Translations under genes and position numbers: made by a program
Assembly (NCBI GenBank): GCA_947481355.1
Contig: CANKGM010000175.1
Location: 1 to 5,187 of the forward strand
Reading direction: 5' to 3'
DNA length: 5,187 bases
From: Chitinophagaceae bacterium
GTDB lineage: Bacteria; Bacteroidota; Bacteroidia; Chitinophagales; Chitinophagaceae
The notes under the pieces: generated by a model
The model's database searches: none
Seen by the model: only the letters and a program-made list of their open reading frames with translations
Told to the model about the DNA's origin: nothing
Part shown: positions 1-5,187 of the stretch, piece after piece
Numbering within the stretch: position 1 is the stretch's first letter
How the letters are laid out: each line of letters starts with the position of its first letter

Positions 1-7
1 AATGTTT

Positions 8-72
8 GAATCCCAAAATGGCACTTCACAATCAACCACTTATGAGTTTATTCTTGTAAGTGGTTTTTTTAT
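8..72 (+). repeat. 65-bp direct repeat, copy 1
   Basis: This 65-bp stretch is identical, base for base, to 146-210. It starts GAATCCCAAAATGG and ends in the T-tract of a terminator. The flanks differ immediately outside (T versus A on the left, G versus T on the right), so the boundaries are sharp. The two copies are 138 bp apart start to start, with 73 bp between them. I see no open reading frame or tRNA fold in it. It may be the 3' end of a transcript arriving from the left of the window, or of a small RNA. Confidence 0.95.
34..70 (+). terminator. Intrinsic terminator 1 (plus strand)
   Basis: AACCACTTA (34-42) pairs perfectly with TAAGTGGTT (57-65). The stem can extend inward by two G-U pairs, one A-U and one G-C pair, giving 13 pairs around a 6-base TTTATT loop. 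A run of seven T (64-70) overlaps and follows the 3' arm. No T-run follows the stem on the minus strand, so it terminates rightward transcription only, presumably of a gene left of the window. Confidence 0.8.
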
Positions 73-114
73 GTTTATCCCATAACATTAAAATATAATC
101 AATTGAATAGAGCA

Positions 115-132
115 TCCCGACCAGAGTCGGGA
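115..132. repeat. GC-rich hairpin TCCCGAC-CAGA-GTCGGGA
   Basis: A perfect 7-bp inverted repeat (115-121 and 126-132) closes a 4-base CAGA loop. Outside a small internal loop, AGC (111-113) can also pair with GCT (135-137). It is the most GC-rich patch in an AT-rich spacer and sits between the two 65-bp repeats. No clean T-run follows on either strand, so it is not a convincing terminator. It could be part of a structured RNA or a dispersed palindromic repeat. Confidence 0.6.
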
Positions 133-145
133 AGGCTTAATATTA

Positions 146-210
146 GAATCCCAAAATGGCACTTCACAATCAACCACTTATGAGTTTATTCTTGTAAGTG
201 GTTTTTTTAT
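146..210 (+). repeat. 65-bp direct repeat, copy 2
   Basis: Exact second copy of the sequence at 8-72, including the whole terminator hairpin and T-tract. The absence of any substitution means either a recent duplication or a strongly conserved functional unit. The copy ends 87 bp before the stop codon of the convergent kinase gene. Confidence 0.95.
172..208 (+). terminator. Intrinsic terminator 2 (plus strand)
   Basis: Same hairpin as the first copy: AACCACTTA (172-180) pairs with TAAGTGGTT (195-203), followed by the seven-T tract ending at 208. It is oriented to stop rightward transcription before it runs antisense into the kinase gene. Two identical terminators in tandem are either a backup arrangement or the ends of two tandem short transcripts. 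Confidence 0.8.
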
Positions 211-297
211 TCAAGAGAATTTGAATATGTATACTAGAATACACCCTTAACATCTGAACATTGTATACATTGACGGGAGAAATCAAAACATGAATAA

Positions 298-1818
298 CTA
301 AATTGAGGAATTTGTTTCGTGAGAAATTAAATTTCGAATTTTTAGAAATAAAGTATCGGGATTAAAAGGCTTAGTTATATAGTCTTGCATTCCTGCATTT
401 TGGATCTTTTCTTCAATTTCGGGGGCGGCAAATGCGGTTAAAGCAATTATAGGTGTTCTCTGATCGAATTCCCTTATCCTCTTGGCAGAAGTATAACCAT
501 CCATAATTGGCATATGTAAATCCATAACTACAAGATCATACTGCTTGGCATTTACCATGTCTACAGCAATTGCTCCATTTTCCGCCACATCCACTATTGT
601 ATTCCATCCTTCCAAAAGCTGCTTTGTAAAAAGAATGTTGAAGGGTGTATCTTCTACGAGAAGAAGCTTCGCTGTAAAGAGGTCCTCTGCTGCTGATTCC
701 AAAACTGTTGAGGCTTTATCTTGCTGATTCAGATAGGCCAAATTCAGGGTAAAGTAGAAATTAGACCCCTTGCCTACTTCAGTATCGAGTTTAATCTCGC
801 TATTCATCAACTTGAGCAAATCAGATGAAATAGCCAAGCCTAGTCCCGTTCCACCAAACTCCCTAGTTATAGAACTAGAAGCTTGAGAAAAAGGATTAAA
901 TATATTTGTTGTTTTCTCTTTTTGAATTCCTATTCCTGTATCGCTTACTGAAAATAATATAGTACAATGACTTTCAGATATTTTCTCAAGCACTAACGAA
1001 AGTCTGACTTTCCCATTTGAAGTAAACTTAACCGCATTTGAAAGCAGGTTGTTAAGAACCTGTGTAATGCGGTGGGCGTCACCATAAAGTTGTTCAGGGA
1101 TAGTTGAATCGATAAAAAGAGTTAACTCATTTGCCCTTTCATTTGCCTTAATTGATATTGCATTAAATAGATCATGTATAGTCTTTTTTAAATCGAAAAG
1201 ACTATTCTCCATCTCTAGCTTACCTGCGTCTATTTTGTTGAAATCTAGTATATCGTTAATCAAAGAAAGAAGATTGTCTGCAGAAGTTCTTAATACCTGC
1301 AAATTATCAATCTGATCTGCTCTAGGGTTCTGTCGAGCTAATAAATAACCAATGCCGATAACAGCGTTTAATGGCGTTCTTATTTCATGACTCATCACTG
1401 ACAAAAATTCTGATTTTGCCTGATTGGCTTTTTCGGCTTCTTCCTTGGCTAAGATCAATTCAAATTCTGCTTCTTTTCTCTTTCTTATCTGCATACTCAG
1501 ATAATTGATTACATCAAGTAGATTGTTTTCACCAGGTAATATCTCAGCACTAACGTCTGGATCCATACTACCTATAGCCTCCTTCAATTTCTGAATAGAT
1601 TGATTTCGGATATTTATTTCCGACTTAAGTCGATTATATATATCTAGGTAATCATTTTCGCTTACCTGAAAAGCATGTTCAGAAAGCGCCTTATCCCGTT
1701 CAAAAGCTTTGTAAGAATCACTTATTACTTGAATGAATCGACTAACATGCTCATTGCTTAAAAGCTCGTCAGGAAGATTTTTCTTAATTTGTCTATCGAG
1801 TAGTTTATGATATGGCAC
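298..1818 (-). CDS. Soluble hybrid sensor histidine kinase with C-terminal receiver domain
   Basis: A 506-residue cytoplasmic hybrid kinase. Residues 1-100 are mostly helical and charged and match no sensor domain I recognise. A coiled coil follows (about 103-137), then the dimerisation domain with phosphoacceptor His144 in SHEIRTP. The ATPase domain (about 245-360) has the N box (Asn257, Asn261), G1 box DTGIGI (293-298), F box (Phe307, Phe310) and G2 box GGTGLGL (322-328). The receiver (about 384-500) has acidic pair Glu389/Asp390, phosphoacceptor Asp433, Thr461 and Lys483. All catalytic residues are present, so it should be active. There is no membrane segment or PAS domain; input probably comes from the FIST proteins of the same operon. 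It is the last gene, 11 bp after the upstream FIST stop. The start codon is GTG (1818-1816); no upstream ATG is in frame, and the first internal Met after it is residue 85, which would lose most of the N-terminal region. Confidence 0.95.
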   Translation of the reverse strand: MPYHKLLDRQIKKNLPDELLSNEHVSRFIQVISDSYKAFERDKALSEHAFQVSENDYLDIYNRLKSEINIRNQSIQKLKEAIGSMDPDVSAEILPGENNLLDVINYLSMQIRKRKEAEFELILAKEEAEKANQAKSEFLSVMSHEIRTPLNAVIGIGYLLARQNPRADQIDNLQVLRTSADNLLSLINDILDFNKIDAGKLEMENSLFDLKKTIHDLFNAISIKANERANELTLFIDSTIPEQLYGDAHRITQVLNNLLSNAVKFTSNGKVRLSLVLEKISESHCTILFSVSDTGIGIQKEKTTNIFNPFSQASSSITREFGGTGLGLAISSDLLKLMNSEIKLDTEVGKGSNFYFTLNLAYLNQQDKASTVLESAAEDLFTAKLLLVEDTPFNILFTKQLLEGWNTIVDVAENGAIAVDMVNAKQYDLVVMDLHMPIMDGYTSAKRIREFDQRTPIIALTAFAAPEIEEKIQNAGMQDYITKPFNPDTLFLKIRNLISHETNSSI

Positions 1819-1829
1819 GGGCTCTGCTA

Positions 1830-2972
1830 TTACAGTTCGTTGAACGTTGTGATGGTCATTGTCTGGTTATGAAGTTCACATGGACCATCAACTATATTAG
1901 GGGAAATCTCGCCATAAGAATAAAATCCAGCAATAGCAGTTTGGCTACCAAAATGATCAGACACTACAGCCACTTCCTCCTCAATTTGTTGATCTAAAAT
2001 AGTTTTACGGCCAACACAACTAACCAATAAAGCCAATTCCGGAGAATAGTTGATGTTCTCACCACTGATTTGCTGAGCGGCTTGTTCTGAAGCTTTTATG
2101 AGTTTTTCAAAACTAGCTTTCATAAATCGTATCGTTGATCCTTCTGGAACATCGCCAGCAAAAACCATACAATTCGCTTTATGATTAATCGACAGAATTG
2201 ATCTAGCGAAATAGTGCGATTTCCCCGGGAGCTTTACAGCGAGCGGGAAAAGTAATGTTGAATTCGTCTGATCATTAATATATGGGCCAAGATAGGTCTT
2301 GTACAAATCAATTGCGCTTTGCTGATCAATCTCAAATACTTTAGTTCCACTTGCTTTTGTAACAATGCGCTCTGGACCAAATACATCCCATCCACTAATA
2401 GAAGAAGACCTAATATCTAAATTTGCCCCATAAAATCCAACTGCCACTACATTACCCTTCAAAGGATTAGTATTAATCCCAACCAATGTGTAATCAAATT
2501 GCACTCCGTCACCTGCAAGTCCTCCTGTAATCAAAATACTTCCTTCGTTCCCAAATTGCATACCCGACACGAGCTGTGTTCCGTTAACGAGCAACCCATC
2601 AGACAAAATAAGAATATATGCCAAATCTTTTTTATCAAGCTGTTGAATCAGCGATTTCCCAAGTTCAAAACTATTCGAAAATTGAGTGATATTTTGTGCA
2701 CTAACTTTTATAGATGTTTTTTCAAATTGAATGACAGTAACCACCACAATTTCATCTTGTACAGTACCACCAACAATTTCTCCAGCCGTTGAACAAAGGA
2801 CAACTTGCGCAGAAGGAAATCTCTTCTGTAATAAATTATTTAATTCCCCATTTTCAATCAACTTTTTTTTTCCAAACCCCAAAATAAGATTAGCATTTTG
2901 TGGATCTCTTATATCATCTTTCTCAAAAACATTAAGCTCGTTATTTTGAAAAATGAGTTGAGTGATTTTCAT
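1830..2972 (-). CDS. FIST-domain signal-transduction protein (second copy in operon)
   Basis: A 380-residue protein with FIST N and FIST C domains, a sensory module found beside or fused to kinases and chemotaxis proteins. The N half carries STAGEI (61-66), LSDGLLVNG (123-131) and TGGLAGD (149-155). The C half carries SGWDVFGPER (193-202), LVSCVGRK (316-323) and CELHNQTMT (365-373). No signal peptide or membrane segment is visible, so it is cytosolic. It aligns nearly end to end with the other FIST protein of the operon; by hand count 37 of the last 66 residues are identical. It starts at ATG 2972, 20 bp after the Hpt stop, and ends 11 bp before the kinase, which it probably serves as sensory partner. 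Some FIST proteins (NosP) bind haem and sense nitric oxide; the ligand here is unknown. Cys319, Cys365 and His368 are shared with the paralogue. Confidence 0.93.
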   Translation of the reverse strand: MKITQLIFQNNELNVFEKDDIRDPQNANLILGFGKKKLIENGELNNLLQKRFPSAQVVLCSTAGEIVGGTVQDEIVVVTVIQFEKTSIKVSAQNITQFSNSFELGKSLIQQLDKKDLAYILILSDGLLVNGTQLVSGMQFGNEGSILITGGLAGDGVQFDYTLVGINTNPLKGNVVAVGFYGANLDIRSSSISGWDVFGPERIVTKASGTKVFEIDQQSAIDLYKTYLGPYINDQTNSTLLFPLAVKLPGKSHYFARSILSINHKANCMVFAGDVPEGSTIRFMKASFEKLIKASEQAAQQISGENINYSPELALLVSCVGRKTILDQQIEEEVAVVSDHFGSQTAIAGFYSYGEISPNIVDGPCELHNQTMTITTFNEL

Positions 2973-2992
2973 AGGTTAGCTGTTAAAAAATA

Positions 2993-3409
2993 TTAGAATT
3001 CAAAATCAGTTTTTAGCTCTTTTATTACTATTTCTGCAAAGCGATTCAAGTTGACAACATGAATAGGCAAATCATCATCGGGAGTATTATTCCTGCCTAC
3101 AAGTATAATAGCCATGACTGGAACCCTCATGCTGTTAATACCCATAGCATAAACACTTTGCTTCAATTGATGTGCCACTTCTCCCATCTCATGATATCGT
3201 CCCGATTCGAATTCCTTTGTAATACGGTCAATATAAATTGGGGTCTTAGCAATAAACATTTTAACAATTGAACGCACAAAACTCATATCACCTCTACTAA
3301 CTGTAAGAAGTTGTGATAGGTCATAACTTTTTAATTTATGAAGACTTGCATCCAACTTTTCTTTATCACTATGGGCCTCTTCATTGGAGCTACCATTCTT
3401 CTCTTCCAT
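2993..3409 (-). CDS. Free-standing Hpt histidine phosphotransfer protein
   Basis: A 138-residue protein with one Hpt domain (about 28-136) after a hydrophilic, charged, probably flexible N-terminus (1-25). The motif AHQLKQSVYAMGI (79-91) places phosphoacceptor His80, with Lys83 and Ser85 retained. The usual Gly after Lys is Gln84, a variation that leaves the key histidine in place. It lacks any output, membrane or DNA-binding domain. The expected role is to take phosphate from the kinase receiver (Asp433) and pass it to a separate response regulator, or back. It lies between the two FIST genes, 42 bp after one and 20 bp before the other, which supports a single relay with the kinase. The ATG at 3409 is the natural start; no strong ribosome-binding sequence is visible upstream. 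Confidence 0.9.
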   Translation of the reverse strand: MEEKNGSSNEEAHSDKEKLDASLHKLKSYDLSQLLTVSRGDMSFVRSIVKMFIAKTPIYIDRITKEFESGRYHEMGEVAHQLKQSVYAMGINSMRVPVMAIILVGRNNTPDDDLPIHVVNLNRFAEIVIKELKTDFEF

Positions 3410-3451
3410 ACGTTGAAAACTTGATGAAAAATTATTTTAATAATAAAACGA

Positions 3452-4591
3452 TTAAGATTCAGAAAAGGTTGTAACCGTCATAGTCTGATTATGTAGCTCA
3501 CATGCTGTACCTACACCAAAAGGAGAAAGTCCACCATAAGTATAAAAACCGGCAACAGTACAATCTTTCCCCAACAATTCCTGAGCTGCCAAAACCTCTT
3601 CTTCAACTTTATTATCCATAATGATTTTTCTTCCTACACAACTCAAAAGCAATGTAAGTTGAGGTTTATGGTTTTTAAGAGAATCTACAGAGTCTTTAGT
3701 TGCCGTTGCAGAGGCCTTTATAAGCTTTTGTATATCACCCCTCATCAACCTCACTGTACTCCCACTTGGCATATTACCTGCAAACACCATCGAGTTCGCT
3801 GCTTCATCGGTTGCCAAAATGGTGCGGATAAGGTATTTATCTGCACCCGGAACTCTCATTGACAGAGGAAACATTAAAGCTGATCCAGGTAATTCATTTG
3901 CATGTTCACCGAGGTATCTTTTATATAAATCGAGCGCTTTCTCTTCATCAACCTCAAATAAAACATTTTTGTCTGAACGTGTTATTTGTCGCTCGTATCC
4001 AAATTCATCCCATCCACCGAGTGATCCATGGCCGATATGTATATTCGCACCATAAAAACCAATAGCTATGATATTACCTTGACTAGCCACTTCATTCAAA
4101 CCAGTAAACGTTTTTTGGAATCGTGCAGCATCCCCGGCCAAACCACCGGTTATTGGAATTTTCTTTTCGTTATTGTCGCTAAAGCCTTTAACCAAGGCCG
4201 CACCATCAACCATTAAACCATCAGAAATGATAAATACCCCACTTAAATCTTCTGCATCCAACCTTTTTTTCAATGAAACACCAGCTGCATAACTATCAGC
4301 ATGCTCACTTATTTGAGTTTTAATAGCCTTCAATGTTGAGTTTTCAAGTTGAATAGCAATTGCAACGATACTGTCGTCGAAAACACCATCTTTTATGATT
4401 TCTCCAGCTGTTGAAGAAGAAACAATATCAGCAGACGGATAGAGACTGCGTAAATAATCAAAATGTGCAGGTTTGGTAAGTAGCTCTGGAGAGCCAAAAG
4501 CGAGAACAAGCTGGCATTTTTCTGCATCAACTGAAACATCATCTGATGAATTCCATTGACCATTAACAAGGTGATGAAGTGTTGTTTTCAC
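3452..4591 (-). CDS. FIST-domain signal-transduction protein (first gene of operon)
   Basis: A 379-residue cytosolic FIST N plus FIST C protein, paralogous to the one at 1830-2972. Shared landmarks are STAGEI (60-65), ISDGLMVDG (122-130), TGGLAGD (148-154), GWDEFGYER (193-201), LLSCVGRK (315-322) and CELHNQTMT (364-372). Cys318, Cys364 and His367 match Cys319, Cys365 and His368 of the paralogue; His367 is the only histidine conserved between the two. The protein has further histidines of its own (6, 7, 43, 97, 185, 188, 230, 308), so the ligand-binding sites may differ. The start is GTG (4591-4589): an in-frame TAA lies 15 bp upstream with no ATG between, and the N-terminus aligns with the paralogue from this codon. 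As first gene of the operon it faces the divergent intergenic region. Confidence 0.92.
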   Translation of the reverse strand: MKTTLHHLVNGQWNSSDDVSVDAEKCQLVLAFGSPELLTKPAHFDYLRSLYPSADIVSSSTAGEIIKDGVFDDSIVAIAIQLENSTLKAIKTQISEHADSYAAGVSLKKRLDAEDLSGVFIISDGLMVDGAALVKGFSDNNEKKIPITGGLAGDAARFQKTFTGLNEVASQGNIIAIGFYGANIHIGHGSLGGWDEFGYERQITRSDKNVLFEVDEEKALDLYKRYLGEHANELPGSALMFPLSMRVPGADKYLIRTILATDEAANSMVFAGNMPSGSTVRLMRGDIQKLIKASATATKDSVDSLKNHKPQLTLLLSCVGRKIIMDNKVEEEVLAAQELLGKDCTVAGFYTYGGLSPFGVGTACELHNQTMTVTTFSES

Positions 4592-4640
4592 AATTCTATG
4601 TTTTTAAAGAGCCGTTTGAAAAATTGCACATTGTTTTAAG

Positions 4641-4674
4641 GAAAACTATATGCGAAAAAATATCAATCTTGAAA
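4641..4674 (-). promoter_or_regulatory. Weak candidate promoter of the FIST-Hpt-kinase operon
   Basis: On the minus strand, TAGTTTTC (4648-4641) fits the Bacteroidota -7 pattern TAnnTTTG except for the last base. TTTC (4674-4671) lies 22 bp upstream, in place of the -33 TTTG. The start point would fall about 45 bp before the GTG start of the first FIST gene. Both boxes miss the conserved G, so this is only the best match available in the spacer. Confidence 0.2.
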
Positions 4675-4725
4675 TTACCTCTTAATCTGAGAAACATACG
4701 ATTTCAGATCATGATGATTATTAAT

Positions 4726-4741
4726 TAAGTATTAATACTTA
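4726..4741. promoter_or_regulatory. 16-bp perfect palindrome, possible operator
   Basis: TAAGTATTAATACTTA equals its own reverse complement over all 16 bases. It lies 135 bp upstream of the first FIST gene and 234 bp upstream of the secreted-protein start. A two-fold symmetric site in a divergent promoter region suits a dimeric transcription factor. AT-rich sequence produces palindromes by chance more readily, and no regulator gene is in the window to assign to it. Confidence 0.4.
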
Positions 4742-4834
4742 GATATTATAATGAAAAGCACGTAGTGTATACCTAGCCAATCTAGAAGTTGATAAACCTA
4801 GTGAAGTGCTAAAAAAATGTGATGCGAACTTTGC

Positions 4835-4868
4835 TTTAAAACCTCGATTTTCAAACTAGCTATTTTTG
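4835..4868 (+). promoter_or_regulatory. Candidate Bacteroidota promoter for the secreted protein
   Basis: TATTTTTG (4861-4868) matches the Bacteroidota -7 consensus TAnnTTTG exactly. TTTA (4835-4838) sits 22 bp upstream, one base off the -33 TTTG. Transcription would begin near 4875 and leave a leader of about 100 bases before the ATG at 4975. The -7 box is also the left half of the symmetric sequence at 4861-4875. A second, poorer match, TAGCTTTC (4951-4958), is very close to the start codon. Confidence 0.35.
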
Positions 4869-4974
4869 AAAAATAACGGAATCCGCTCTAATCTGATTAA
4901 AATGAACACTTTACACGTTTTTTTTATCAATGCACAAAAAATATGTAGTTTAGCTTTCCCGAAACTACCCTTTT

Positions 4975-5187
4975 ATGAAAAGATTATTATGCTTGCTCAT
5001 TGCGACTGCTATTTTTGCTCAGGCTTCTGCACAAAAGAAAAATTTTTGGACTGAACATACTGCTAAAGATTCCATCAAAACACATAAATCGGTTGCCCGA
5101 AACTCCTTCCCAAAAGAATATAAATTGTTTGATATAAATGAACCATCATTCAAAAATGAGCTACTCGCCATTGTAGGTAAAAAATCC
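4975..5187 (+). CDS. Secreted protein, probable reprolysin-like metallopeptidase (N-terminal fragment)
   Basis: Only the first 71 codons are present; the reading frame is open at the window edge. Residues 1-19 form a classic Sec signal peptide: MKR, then a hydrophobic stretch LLCLLIATAIFA, then a likely signal peptidase I site ASA|Q after residue 19. The mature start, NFWTEHTAK followed by SFPKEYKLFDIN and a helix-like segment, resembles the propeptide of large Bacteroidota reprolysin-like zinc metallopeptidases, which often carry type IX secretion tails. The zinc-binding HExxH region would lie far beyond the window, so neither catalysis nor the tail can be seen. The ATG at 4975 is well supported: an upstream in-frame TAG at 4951 rules out longer forms. 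It is transcribed away from the FIST operon, and no functional link is evident. The secreted call is firm; the family is recognised from short similarity only. Confidence 0.6.
   Translation, partial: MKRLLCLLIATAIFAQASAQKKNFWTEHTAKDSIKTHKSVARNSFPKEYKLFDINEPSFKNELLAIVGKKS

Larger units (their letters stand above)
4592..4974. other. Divergent intergenic region (383 bp)
   Basis: This AT-rich spacer separates the leftward FIST-Hpt-kinase operon from the rightward secreted protein and must hold the promoters for both. It contains a 16-bp perfect palindrome (4726-4741), an ATCATGAT palindrome (4708-4715), an odd palindrome over a candidate promoter element (4861-4875) and CGGAATCCG (4877-4885). 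I find no supported gene. The longest plus-strand frame in it (from 4866) overlaps the secreted-protein start in another frame, has unremarkable composition and looks like chance. Confidence 0.7.

Noticed and set aside
1..30. TTTGAATCCC at the left edge resembles the T-loop end of a tRNA
   Set aside because: The flanking bases cannot form the 5-bp T-stem, the invariant loop C is replaced by T, and the second repeat copy lacks the preceding bases, so no tRNA is supported.
111..137. GC-rich hairpin as terminator of the kinase operon
   Set aside because: Read on the minus strand the stem is followed by TGCTCTATTC, not a T-run, so it does not fit an intrinsic terminator.
1..210. 65-bp repeats as a CRISPR array or insertion-sequence ends
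   Set aside because: There are only two copies, in direct orientation, each ending in a terminator T-tract; no transposase, no further spacers and no target duplication are visible.
545..727. Plus-strand open frame within the kinase gene
   Set aside because: It lies wholly opposite the conserved receiver-domain coding sequence, and its translation resembles no protein; it is an antisense shadow.
2499..2949. Overlapping plus-strand open frames opposite the second FIST gene
   Set aside because: They fall inside a well-conserved FIST coding sequence, have biased composition and no recognisable domain.
3659..4216. Several overlapping plus-strand frames opposite the first FIST gene
   Set aside because: Mutually overlapping short frames antisense to a conserved gene, with no independent start signals or recognisable products.
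4866..5054. 61-codon plus-strand frame in the divergent spacer
   Set aside because: It overlaps the secreted-protein start in a different frame; the signal peptide at 4975 is far more convincing, and this frame shows no domain.

Overview
The window is AT-rich, has short intergenic gaps and lacks obvious Shine-Dalgarno sequences. One gene carries a signal peptide plus a mature N-terminus typical of secreted Bacteroidota metallopeptidases. Together these suggest a member of the Bacteroidota (Flavobacteriia- or Cytophagia-like); nothing here fixes the genus.

Layout. Positions 1-297 hold no gene. They contain two identical 65-bp copies of a sequence ending in a plus-strand intrinsic terminator, with a GC-rich hairpin between them. 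Positions 298-4591 hold four tightly packed minus-strand genes, read right to left: a FIST-domain protein (4591-3452), a free-standing Hpt phosphotransfer protein (3409-2993), a second, paralogous FIST protein (2972-1830) and a soluble hybrid histidine kinase with a C-terminal receiver (1818-298). The gaps are 42, 20 and 11 bp, so this is almost certainly one operon. Positions 4592-4974 are a divergent intergenic region with a perfect 16-bp palindrome and a candidate Bacteroidota-type promoter facing right. At 4975 a plus-strand secreted protein begins, probably a reprolysin-like metallopeptidase, and it runs off the window.

How the genes fit together. The kinase has all catalytic boxes but no transmembrane or recognisable sensor domain. 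The two FIST proteins are the natural candidates for its sensory partners. The expected phosphorelay is ATP -> kinase His144 -> receiver Asp433 -> Hpt His80 -> an output regulator not encoded here. The gene set resembles the FIST protein NosP, kinase NahK and HptB of Pseudomonas, where the FIST protein is a haem-based nitric-oxide sensor. Here sensor, kinase and Hpt are in one operon and the sensor is doubled. The ligand is unknown; the analogy is inference.
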